From Podospora comata (taxonomy: Eukaryota > Ascomycota > Sordariomycetes > Sordariales > Podosporaceae): a DNA stretch of 64,000 nucleotides. The number at the start of each line of letters is the position of its first letter. Within the stretch, counting starts at the first letter, position 1. Made by a program: the position numbers and the translations under genes. The notes under the pieces are model-generated. The model saw only the letters and a list, made by a program, of their open reading frames with translations. It was not told the origin of the DNA and did not search any database. The stretch spans positions 2,666,001 through 2,730,000 of the forward strand of contig CP071496.1 of the NCBI GenBank assembly GCA_017354895.1. The letters run 5' to 3'. Of this stretch, positions 1-8,737 are shown one piece after another.

Positions 1-373
1 ATTGTTGTGTGAACGGGTTGAAAGCCAGTAGTCCCCTCTCCTCCTCGGGTAATTCACCGTTCCTGATATGTGTTCGTCTGGTCTTGAGGAGAGCCAGCAA
101 CAGGATAGCTACAATCACCAACGCAAAACCATACGCTCCCACAATGGCACCTATATGGATTGGGAGGTAGGCCGGGTCCCGGACAGCGTTGGCGGATAGC
201 GGAGGTCCGTCTTCGGGGGAAGGAGTGGGAGAGGAATAGTCGAGCCACAGGTCACCTCGACGAAGCAATTGTTGAATAGAAGGCAAGGCAGCGCAAAAAG
301 AAGGCCAAGATGTCGTCGCAAAGAGAAGAGCGAAGGCAGCTTTGTTATATGAAGACACACCAGCTGACAGCAT
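1..373 (-). CDS. Conserved fungal single-pass membrane protein, N-terminal part (runs off the window)
   Basis: Reading leftwards from the ATG at 373, the frame stays open to the window edge, so about 124 residues of the N-terminus are visible. It starts MLSAGVSSYNK, followed by a hydrophobic stretch ending in CAALP that looks like a signal peptide. A short acidic/proline-rich outer segment follows (PTPSPEDGPPL, NAVRDPAYLP), then a membrane span around residues 70-95 (IGAIVGAYGFALVIVAILLL) and a basic stop-transfer KTRRTH. The predicted topology is type I: short outside part, cytoplasmic remainder. Pezizomycotina carry similar uncharacterised membrane proteins; I know no function. The long leader region is shared head-to-head with the helicase gene on the right. 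The frame and topology are clear; the 3' part is not in view. Confidence 0.7.
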   Translation of the reverse strand, partial: MLSAGVSSYNKAAFALLFATTSWPSFCAALPSIQQLLRRGDLWLDYSSPTPSPEDGPPLSANAVRDPAYLPIHIGAIVGAYGFALVIVAILLLALLKTRRTHIRNGELPEEERGLLAFNPFTQQ

Positions 374-1540
374 GATGATGGGGGTGGGAGAGGGTCGGGG
401 GAGGGTCGGGGGAGGTCCAATCCGAGGCCACGGGTGGCGATAGACAGTTGGTGGTGTCGTCCAAAGGGTCTGTCTTACTTACGGCTGCCTCGTAGTATCC
501 GCCATGCCGAAACACTTTGTGATTGAGATGGACAAAGAGGAGGTGCAAATGGCAGCAATCACGGTATATAGCAGCGCCTGTTGCGACGAGAGTCGACGGA
601 ACCGATATGGGGAGGCGGGGGGGCAGCCCATGCCGACTCTGGACCTGCATTGGATCCATCTCACGGTGAGGCCCTCGATTGGTTGCTGTATTCAACTCCC
701 GTTGATGTCTTGCCCAACCACTTGCATGAGCGAGCCGACGCTCGCGCTAAGTCTGGCCTGCTGATTGGCTGTCAAGGGATCCACCCCGCATCTCCCATCA
801 CCCTCCCACTGCCATTGGGCTGTGATGAGAGACCTCACAGGCCATGAGAGCGCTGGTGTGTGCTAGAATAGGAGGGTTTTTTTTGGTGATTCTCATGCGA
901 GAGCGAGTTCACCTCAACTGGTGCTGCAGTAGCGTTTCCCAAAATGCAGGATGGGCCACCACTTGCAGCGTCAACTTTCACATTTCCCCCTTGATAGCCA
1001 AGTTGCGCCTGTGCTAGCTCGCTGTGATATTAACCTCTGATATCGGTGATCAGCCTCTGATCTCTGAAAAGCAGTGGATTCGGTCCGTTCTCTGAATAAA
1101 CATCACATCCCGTCACGCACAGGGCATAAAGTGACAGAACAGGTGTCACTGAGTGTGCCGCCCGCCGGTGGGCACCTCTCGGCGCATGAACGGATCGACC
1201 ACGCTTCTGACAGATTGATTGCTTGCCACAAGTATGTCCGAGTTAGCAGCTGCCAAATGCTTTCCGAGGAGAGGTTTCACTCCTGCTCTGTTAACCCTAA
1301 CCCTTTGGGCCATCACCCTTAGGTAAGCAAGAGATTGGTGGACTGCCTTCACGTGCTTCCGCGACTGCCCCACCTCGACACACGCTCTCTGTTTTGTATC
1401 AACGCGTCTTCTGTATCTCGAAGCCTAATAATTGCACCAACTTTCTTTCCTCAAATGGCCAAACTGTAAAATCTCATCAATTGCACCAATCGGAGGACAT
1501 TTCAACGCCTTCCTTGTCATCCAAAAATCCACTGCAGCAC
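374..1540. promoter_or_regulatory. Bidirectional intergenic region with a telomere-like motif
   Basis: This gap separates the leftward membrane-protein gene from the rightward helicase gene, so it must hold both promoters. I see no convincing coding sequence; the short open frames lack family features. A telomere-like direct repeat, TTAACCCTAACCCT, lies at 1291-1304, about 240 bases before the preferred helicase ATG. Such telo-box motifs bind Tbf1/TRF-type factors in several fungi and plants; that role here is inference. Confidence 0.5.
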
Positions 1541-4507
1541 ATGCCTCCACCATTAGCAAACCACCCCATCCTCAACAGCCTCAATGATGCCCAACGCCGA
1601 GCCGTAAGTTCAGATGCCGCTACTGTCGCCATCCTTGCTGGACCCGGTAGTGGCAAGACGCACACTCTGACCTCTCGAGTTGTATGGCTCATCGATCAAG
1701 TCGGATACCGACCCGAGGATGTCGTCGTCGCGACCTTTACCGTCAAGGCTGCACGGGAAATGAAGGAGCGTATAGGAAAGGCTCTCGGAGATGGTAGGGA
1801 GAAGAAGATTGTTCTGGGCAACTTCCACAGCATAGCTCGACGCTATCTTGCTGCCTACGGCCGGAAAATTGGAATCAATCAGAAATTTGGCATTGCCGAC
1901 GACGGCGACTCGCGCTCCATCATTGCTCGTATATGCAAGCGAAGAGAAGTCAATCTCGATCCTGTGGCCGTTCGCTCCTGGATCAGCAAAAAGAAGGCCA
2001 AGGGAGATGAAGTGGTGACAAAGCCACTTGGTCAGAAGGCCACAAAAACGTCAGGAGAGAAGGACCTCGACGAATGCTATGAGGAGTATCAGGCTCACCT
2101 GAAGAAGTCGAACCTGCTGGATTTCGACGACTTGCTTGTTCGTTGTGTTGAACTTCTCCGCGAGTTTCCGTCATGCGTCTCCAACATCCAGACCGTCCTC
2201 ATCGATGAGTATCAGGACACCAACGGGGTTCAGTACGAGCTCATGAAGTTGTTCGCTCAACGACACAAGAGAATTACCATTGTGGGGGATCCGGATCAGA
2301 GCATTTACGGATGGCGTTCTGCCAAGATTCAGAATCTATGGCGAATGCTGAAGGATTTCCCCGGCACAGACGAGATCTCACTGGAGCAGAACTATCGATC
2401 GTTTGACGCCATCCTCAGATTGTCCCTGTTGGTGATACAGCAGGACAAGAAGCGATATCAGAAGGCTCTGAAGCCTGTCCATGGCCGAGGTCCTCGTCCG
2501 GTTTTGCGGAGGCTGAAAAGTGCTTCCGCCGAGGCAGATTGGATCGTCTCCGAGATCAGGAGAGTCATCATGATGTCTGGATCTATGCTGACCTTCAATG
2601 ATGTTGTCATCTTGCTCCGCTCAGCTTCACTATCAAGACATGTTGAGACTGCTCTTGGCAAATCGGGAATCGCTTACAGGATGGTGGGCGGCAAGAAGTT
2701 TTACGAGCGTCTGGAGATCAAAGCCATCCTGGATTATTTGCGCGTCATCTACCAGCCGGAAAACAACGATGCCTTGGCCAGAATCATCAACGTACCGAAA
2801 CGAGGAGTCGGAGATATTACCATAAAGAGTTTGCTAGAGGAAGCAGAGAGCTCGTCGTTGAGTGTCTGGGCGGTATTAACTAAGCACTGCCGAGGAGATC
2901 GTACCGCAAAGACAAAGATCCCGAAACCCATGGAGCAAAGAATAGCAGCCGGTCTCATTCGTCCTCTGGATAATATCCGTCGAAAAATGGAGGAGGCTGC
3001 TAAGCCTGGTGGCGCGGTCTTTGGACTAGTGGAAATGATTGAGCAACTTCTGGCAGCCCTCAATTTTCAAAAGTATCTGAAGGATACGCACCCCAACGAG
3101 CACGAGGGGAGATGGGCCAATGTAGAAGAGTTCGTAACTCTTGCGGGCGACTTCGTGCGGGATCTGAAAGAGTCCAGTGATGAGGAGCTCCTTCCAGAAC
3201 TCGAGGGGCTCGAGCAGGCAAAAGAGGACGAGGTTCTGCCACGTTTCTTGGCCAATGTTTCTTTGGCATCCGATGTCCAGACTGGGGACAACGGGGAAAA
3301 CAAGCCGCTTGTCACCATATCCACCATCCACGCAGCCAAGGGCCTCGAGTGGCCCGTCGTGTTTGTCCCTGCCGTCTATAACGGCTCGATCCCGCATATG
3401 AGGTCCGACGACAACGATGAGGAGCGAAGACTCTTGTATGTCGCCATGACAAGAGCCCAAATTCTACTCTATCTGAGTTGCTCCCTGTTTAGCACCAACG
3501 GCAATGGGGAGCGCAACCAGTTATCGTCTTTTGTGGAGCCTCTGCACAGAGTATTTGCACCCAAGGGGCCGTGTTTCGATCGACCGGTCATGCTAGAGAT
3601 AGCTAAGGTGCTCGGTCGCACATTACCACCAGAGGATGCTGTCTTCAAAGCCTTGCCGTCCATGTTCAACCCGGAAGACAACATATTTCCCGTGGACCCA
3701 GAAGAATCCCAAGAGGTCCCAGCTGCCGGTACTGAGGCTCGTACTTCTGATGATGCGCCACGAGCAAAGCGGCCCAGGCTCTCCAATATGTCTGGCCAGA
3801 AGAACTCAGGCGAAGACGCGCAGTGGCACAGAGACTACACAACCACTATGGAGGGGGCTTCTTCTTTTACAGTCTCATCGTTACCTGGGTTCGTCAGTGC
3901 TGGCATGCACCAGGCCGCTATCACAGCGGCAAACGCCGCGGCCGAGACTAGGCAAAAGGCTGAACAGGAGAAGAGACTTGCCAACCGACGTCCTCCAGAC
4001 CAGAAGAGCATTCTAGGTTTTGTGAAGTCTACAACTAAACCGAGTATCGACCCCAGTCCAGCGCCAACGTCTCATAATGGCCTTCCAACTCAAGCCAGCC
4101 TTGCTCCTCCGCAAGTGACGGCCAACCCAGGCCAGCAGGCGATTCCTCCCAGCCTGGCCACACACAAACCTGCCAAAGGGACGCTGCTTTCTCGTCCTGC
4201 CCGGCCTGCTCCAGCCCCTGATGAAAATCCCAAAGGAACGGCCTATCCCTGTTTCTCCAGCTCTCCTGTCAAGCCCGACGCCATCAAACCGGATCCAGAT
4301 GAAGATAATGAGCCCCTACCAGAGCCCACCAGAGTGGCTGCTTGCCTTCACAGCACAACCTTCACGAGACCAACTCTACTGACGGCAGGGAGAGGATCAG
4401 GAGGTTTGACAAGACCGAGTCCGGTGGGTAAAGTGGGAAGAACGCCTATTGCACCGATAGACAGACTGCGCAAACCGTTCAAGCCATTGACGATTAAGCG
4501 GCCTTGA
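1541..4507 (+). CDS. srs2: UvrD/Rep-family 3'-5' DNA helicase, Srs2 type
   Basis: A superfamily 1A helicase of 988 residues in one uninterrupted exon. From N to C: a Q-motif region (LNDAQRRAV), Walker A GPGSGKT near residue 34, Walker B/motif II IDEYQD near residue 222, motif III GDPDQSIYGWRS, motif IV EQNYRS, motif V TIHAAKGLEWPVVF and motif VI RRLLYVAMTRAQ. The last 300 residues or so are low-complexity, rich in Pro, Ser and Ala. Srs2 proteins remove Rad51 from single-stranded DNA, restrain recombination and act at stalled forks; the Neurospora counterpart is MUS-50. I prefer the ATG at 1541 because family similarity starts just after it; the same frame is open from an ATG at 1394, which would add 49 unlike residues. 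The tail has a PIP-like QKSILGFV (4001-4024). Confidence in the family is high; Srs2 over other UvrD-like fungal helicases is likely, not proven. Confidence 0.9.
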   Translation: MPPPLANHPILNSLNDAQRRAVSSDAATVAILAGPGSGKTHTLTSRVVWLIDQVGYRPEDVVVATFTVKAAREMKERIGKALGDGREKKIVLGNFHSIARRYLAAYGRKIGINQKFGIADDGDSRSIIARICKRREVNLDPVAVRSWISKKKAKGDEVVTKPLGQKATKTSGEKDLDECYEEYQAHLKKSNLLDFDDLLVRCVELLREFPSCVSNIQTVLIDEYQDTNGVQYELMKLFAQRHKRITIVGDPDQSIYGWRSAKIQNLWRMLKDFPGTDEISLEQNYRSFDAILRLSLLVIQQDKKRYQKALKPVHGRGPRPVLRRLKSASAEADWIVSEIRRVIMMSGSMLTFNDVVILLRSASLSRHVETALGKSGIAYRMVGGKKFYERLEIKAILDYLRVIYQPENNDALARIINVPKRGVGDITIKSLLEEAESSSLSVWAVLTKHCRGDRTAKTKIPKPMEQRIAAGLIRPLDNIRRKMEEAAKPGGAVFGLVEMIEQLLAALNFQKYLKDTHPNEHEGRWANVEEFVTLAGDFVRDLKESSDEELLPELEGLEQAKEDEVLPRFLANVSLASDVQTGDNGENKPLVTISTIHAAKGLEWPVVFVPAVYNGSIPHMRSDDNDEERRLLYVAMTRAQILLYLSCSLFSTNGNGERNQLSSFVEPLHRVFAPKGPCFDRPVMLEIAKVLGRTLPPEDAVFKALPSMFNPEDNIFPVDPEESQEVPAAGTEARTSDDAPRAKRPRLSNMSGQKNSGEDAQWHRDYTTTMEGASSFTVSSLPGFVSAGMHQAAITAANAAAETRQKAEQEKRLANRRPPDQKSILGFVKSTTKPSIDPSPAPTSHNGLPTQASLAPPQVTANPGQQAIPPSLATHKPAKGTLLSRPARPAPAPDENPKGTAYPCFSSSPVKPDAIKPDPDEDNEPLPEPTRVAACLHSTTFTRPTLLTAGRGSGGLTRPSPVGKVGRTPIAPIDRLRKPFKPLTIKRP

Positions 4508-4743
4508 GGGCATGTACATAATGATGAATTATGACTTATGATCTGAGCTCACAATTTGGCTTGAAGTTTCTGGACACTGTGCAAGTTGCCATGATTTGTT
4601 CGCTTCCATCAGGCAGGTGAAACATGCATGCTCCCTTTATGCTCTGCCCTAAGAAGAGAATTTTCGCTCTTGAAAATAATTCATCTTTTTTCTGTGAACG
4701 GGGGCCATTTCGAAAGACAACTCTACCATCAAACCCAACAAGC

Positions 4744-5099
4744 ATGACTCGCCGTTTCGTCTCCCACTCTCAACTCATTTCCTCCGCAACTCGGTTATTT
4801 CCAACCAGGCTTGTGACCCAAAATGTCTTCCCAGTCACCTCATGGATTTTCCACCGCTATTCACAAGTAGTCCCTCGCCGATACGGGCCTATTCTTCTTC
4901 GAAATGGACCCGGGGCGTGAGGTTGACCCTCGATCCAAAGCTCACTACAATCGCGCTCATGCTGGGAATCCCGTTATGCGGTTTCGAAGTGGCTCATACC
5001 GTTCTTTTACAGAAGCAAATCGAGGAGGAGGTGATTAGGCAACTGAAACAACGAGAAGTGGCAGCAAAAATCGGATGGAGGTTGAAGCCAACTTGGTGA
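4744..5099 (+). CDS. Small membrane protein, possibly mitochondrial (tandem small-gene copy 1; exon structure uncertain)
   Basis: Two overlapping frames together look like one small gene. From the ATG at 4744 the sequence reads MTRRFVSHSQLISSATRLF, rich in Arg and Ser without acidic residues, like a mitochondrial presequence. A second frame then gives SSPSPIRAYSSSKW, a membrane span (LTTIALMLGIPLCGFEVAHT) and an amphipathic charged tail (QKQIEEEVIRQLKQREVAAK) ending at 5099. A short intron should join them, but I could not fix its ends. The RAYSS element recurs in the copy at 6233. No known family recognised; function unknown. Confidence 0.4.
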
Positions 5100-5289
5100 G
5101 AAAAATAGCAGAGCTACCCGCCACCGCACTCGCATACGACGCTGTTGCAAACACTGTGCCGACCAAAACCACCTCTGATACGCAGAAATTCCAAAGAGGG
5201 GATTGCAACCTGGCAAAACTTTTCATGGATGGTCATTCCAGTCTCATGACCTACCGAGCAACTGAACACAGCAAACAGTCAAGCGCACC

Positions 5290-5773
5290 ATGCCTTACCA
5301 ACCAATCCCACGGTTTATCCTTGCCCGCCCCCTCTCATACCGGTTGCTCGCATACAATATCCGCTGTTGCGTCCCATTCCCATCATCACCACCACCACCA
5401 CCACCACGGTCATACCTTTCAAGTCAGCACTCCAAGCCATCTGGTTCCCGCTGGCAGAAACCGCGCATCCTCTATCTAGAAAGCAAAAAGAAGCATATGA
5501 TTCCTACTCTCTCAAATCAGGGCAGATGAGAGTCTCTACTAAATCAAAACGCCAGAGCCAAAGCCAAAGAAGCGGACTGAAGATGCAGAGAAGTCCCAAG
5601 AACTCAAGGATGCTATCAAATTGGGTCTCTACCGCAGGAATGATCCGAAAACGCAAGAGCCAGAGAAGAGACCCTGGGAGGGATTCAAGGAGCTCTGCTT
5701 ATGGGTCGTTTTGGGAGTTGGAGTTTTGCTCCCAGGAATCTTTTTGGTCGTTCTGGACCTAGTGCTTTGGTAG
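5290..5773 (+). CDS. Small membrane protein (tandem small-gene copy 2; spliced or decayed)
   Basis: The first segment begins MPYQPIPRFILARPLSYRLLAYN at 5290, resembling the starts of copies at 6233 and 7386 (MP-x-R, then a Ser/Tyr element). The last segment, in another frame, reads EKRPWEGFKELCLW followed by a strongly hydrophobic VVLGVGVLLPGIFLVVLDLVLW and a stop at 5771-5773. A (CAC)n tract lies between them. At least one intron or frameshift is needed to join the ends and I could not place it. Either a real multi-exon gene of about 120-140 residues or a relic. Confidence 0.3.
5387..5407. repeat. (CAC)n microsatellite
   Basis: Seven CAC/ACC units in a row within the second small-gene copy. 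If translated in the frame starting at 5367 it would give a threonine run. Confidence 0.85.
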
Positions 5774-6232
5774 GTTATTAACTTTAGGTTCGAGATGCTT
5801 TGGACCTTTGTTTATGAAGTGGTGGCTGGAGTCTTGAGCTTTCTGTATTGGATGTTGTTTGGGTAAGAGGGGGCTCTGCTGGCAGGTCTGAAAATGGCAT
5901 TACAGTAGATATTCTGAGATCTGTAAAAGCACGTCGCCAGCATCCATCTATCATTCATTATCTGTAAAACTTCTTTTTATGTGATCGCTAATAGTTGACA
6001 CTGTGTGAAGGAGCATCCGGATACGGCATCCTGCAGACCAGCCAACCGCTCGAGGTTTCATCAGCCTATCACAAGCAACTATCCTCGGGCCTGATAGGCA
6101 GTTGAGACATGAGTGTTGAGTGCTCATATTTCCCCCTCGCTTCGACTTTTAACATCTACCCAAGATTCTCAGGGCATACACCATCTCAACACCAACCAAC
6201 TCATACATTACCAAAATAGACCAGCATTGAGC

Positions 6233-6526
6233 ATGCCTCACCGTCTCCATCCTCGCCACATTCTACCCTCTACTTCCTCCTACCAGGTATTCTCACCACC
6301 GTCCAACGCACTATCGCTCTCATTGTCACGGGCTTATTCGTCGCAAAGACAGCATGGGTCACAGAGAGGGGCGTATTTGAAGCAGCGTTCTCAAACAAAA
6401 TCACACTTTATCTACCAAACTCTGCGGCAACAAGAGCAACGGAAGAACGGCGGCGACTCATCTACCTCCAGCAACAACAAGTCCAACAACAAGTCGAACG
6501 AAAAGGAGAAGAGGAAAAAGGGCTGA
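6233..6526 (+). CDS. Small basic protein (tandem small-gene copy 3)
   Basis: A 97-residue frame starting MPHRLHPRHILPSTSSYQVF, then SNALSLSLSRAYSSQ and a Gln/Asn/Lys-rich tail ending KEKRKKG. The start aligns with the copy at 7386 (MPPRLP, then HHQVFTTPS) even at the DNA level around CAGGTATTC. Just past the stop another frame continues with GSDPGFPIIIPDIFPFDFL, which may be a last exon. The N-terminus is rich in Arg, His and Ser and could be a mitochondrial targeting sequence; that is inference. No known family. Confidence 0.35.
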   Translation: MPHRLHPRHILPSTSSYQVFSPPSNALSLSLSRAYSSQRQHGSQRGAYLKQRSQTKSHFIYQTLRQQEQRKNGGDSSTSSNNKSNNKSNEKEKRKKG

Positions 6527-6601
6527 TGATAAGGGCTCTGACCCAGGATTCCCCATCATCATCCCGGATATTTTCCCTTTTGACTTTCTCTAAGGACAAT
6601 C

Positions 6602-7091
6602 ATGCTACACCGGCTCACCCACCGCTTCGAAATCCCCATCTTGTCCACCTCTTCCCTTCGGCCAGCATTCCCATTACCAAGAGCCTTCAAGACCAAGCAA
6701 TGCTGGGCAATAAAATCACCGCGGAAATGCAGAGGACCGGAACCACGGAAATTTGCCCAAATATAATGATGACCACCTCCGGCCCTACAAACGACGGCGT
6801 CCCAGAATTTTCGACTTGGTCGTCATCTTAGCCTTCTTGCTCGTCCTCGCGTTATACCGTCAGTTCATCCGCTCTGACGACCTAACTTACGCCCGCGCTT
6901 GTCAAATACCCCGGAGACAGAGGCGGGAGAAGCGGATGAAGAGGCAGATGAAGGAGAGGCAGTTGCTGGTTGAGACTGAAGGGGATCGTGAGTTGGAACG
7001 GTGGCGGAAGCTGGAGGGGTGGCCACTGGGTGGGACTGGTGTGAAGGTAGAAGAGAAGTGGGATAATGTAAAACCTGCTGTAGCTGCGTAA
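6602..7091 (+). CDS. Small single-span membrane protein (tandem small-gene copy 4; probably two exons)
   Basis: An N-terminal segment MLHRLTHRFEIPILSTSSLR starts at 6602. A second segment in another frame reads PKYNDDHLRPYKRRRPRIF, then a membrane span (DLVVILAFLLVLALYRQF), RSDDLTYARACQ, and a highly basic helix (RRQRREKRMKRQMKERQ) ending at 7091. An intron with an acceptor near 6732 would link them, but I could not confirm the donor. The part YND, IFDLVV, DDLTYARAC and ERWRKLEGW matches the last copy element for element (YNTNND, LFHYAI, SDLLYTRAC, GRWKDLKEF). The C-terminal exon is the best-supported part. Confidence 0.45.
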
Positions 7092-7313
7092 TCTAAAACG
7101 ATCTGCCAGACGAACTAGAACATGAACAAAGATTTCTATGACAATTTAACACTAGATATTCACCGTTAATGAAACGATTGGGAACATAAGGTACTTTAAA
7201 CAGTGCAGGCACCAGCCCACATCCGCAGCTTTATCGATTGCGTTTACTCACCCGCCCTGATGTCTCAGACTCATCTACCACTTTACCTCCAACTTCTTCC
7301 ACTTCTTCTTCAC

Positions 7314-7346
7314 CACCTACCTACCTACCTACCTACCTACCTACCC
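7314..7346. repeat. (CTAC)n microsatellite
   Basis: About eight CTAC/CTACC units in a row, in the leader of the last small gene of the tandem run. Confidence 0.85.
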
Positions 7347-7385
7347 AGCACATCTATTTCCACCACCTTGATAAATCACAGCATA

Positions 7386-7859
7386 ATGCCTCCCCGTCTT
7401 CCCACCCCTCATCCCCCGCTGCAACCATCTCATCACCAGGTATTCACAACGCCTTCTCCCACGCCCAACCACCCTCCAACCATCACCACCACCATCCCTT
7501 ACCAAACAACAACAACAACAACATCCAGCCATCCTTTGTCGAAGCTTCACCGCCCAAACCCAAACCAAAACCCCCCTCACATCCTCCCCTAAAGACACCC
7601 CTTCCTCACCAAACCCCTCCATAACTACAACACCAACAACGACGTCTCCCTCCCAATCGGTCCCACCCCCCTCGGCCTTTTCCACTATGCTATAGAATAT
7701 ACCCAACAACAACAATCCAGCGACCTTTTATACACCCGCGCCTGCAAACAGCTCAAACTGAAAAAAGGGATCAAAAACCTCAAGGAGCAAACAGACCGGA
7801 TCAACGGGATGGGGGACGGGCGGTGGAAAGACCTGAAGGAGTTCAAGCTGGCAGAATGA
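7386..7859 (+). CDS. Small protein (tandem small-gene copy 5; probably two exons)
   Basis: Starts MPPRLPTPHPPLQPSHHQVF at 7386. The final segment, read in the same frame after an in-frame stop that must be spliced out, is HNYNTNNDVSLPIGPTPLGLF, HYAIEY, SSDLLYTRACKQLKLKKGIK, NLKEQTDRINGMG and RWKDLKEFKLAE, ending at 7859. This C-terminal part is highly charged and helical and aligns with the copy ending at 7091, so it is probably real coding sequence. The middle is Pro/Thr/Asn-rich and may be intronic. No known family. Confidence 0.4.
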
Positions 7860-8436
7860 AGGGGGAATGCCTGAGGGAGGTTGCATGCGAGTGTGATTGG
7901 GGATTGGGTGAAAACGTGGAGGAGAGGGGTGGTTGTGGTTGAGGTTGTTGATGGGAAGTTGGTTGTTAGGGCGACTGAAGAGGTCTGTTTTTTTTGTGGT
8001 ATGATCTGATTCTCTTGTGTAGGTGATTCAAGAGTGGACGCGCGGCTTAGCATGGCGGTAAATAAGAACAAGGCTTCGGGAGAAGGTGTAAAGATTTTGA
8101 TGCGCTGCAAAGATGCCAGGTTCACACTATAATTCTTTGCTCTGAATCTTCGCACGACAGCTTTTTTCTGAAGCGTGCTGGGAATGTCAACAGTAACTAT
8201 CAGCATATCCCATCAGGCGGATGACTGTCCTCACATGGTAAATCACTGATGAAGGAAGTAGAAACGTCGGTCAGGCGGTGACGTTCTGGTAGGATGGCCA
8301 GGGCAAGAGAGTGTAGTGAGGGCAGAAACCTTACATGCATGCCTATACATCCCATACAGGCGCAAGAAAAAAAGTCTCGTATTAATAAAAAGTAATTAGA
8401 ATAATAAAAATTCTCAAATCATGAAAACTTGTAAAT

Positions 8437-8533
<97 letters not shown>

Positions 8534-8737
8534 AAAAGCCACCAAGAAAAAAAGTCCCTACCCGCCGCTTTCCCCCCAAGCCACCGTATGCCATGCCAAA
8601 GAAGAAGAGAACAAAAGCCAAACACAATTTCCCCCTCCTTCCTCTTTGTTTCATTCCTCCTACACCATTCAAACCAGCCGCGTCCATGTATACCCCCAAA
8701 ACTACTCTATCCTAACCCCGTTTTATGTTTCCCCAAT
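7860..8737. other. Convergent intergenic region with a long CT repeat
   Basis: This lies between the 3' end of the small-gene run and the 3' end of the leftward kinase gene. It should hold both 3' untranslated regions. Apart from the CT microsatellite and AT-rich stretches near 8370-8420 I see no gene. Confidence 0.5.
8440..8534. repeat. (CT)n microsatellite, about 95 bases
   Basis: A nearly pure CT/TC run with one TT interruption near its right end. It is in the probable 3' flank of the kinase gene and would be an AG run in that transcript if transcribed. Open frames through it are pure Ser-Leu or Arg-Glu and are artefacts. Confidence 0.95.

Noticed and set aside
7685-8206. 173-codon leftward frame downstream of the small genes
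   Set aside because: It is antisense to the well-aligned last exon of the final small gene and has no family features.
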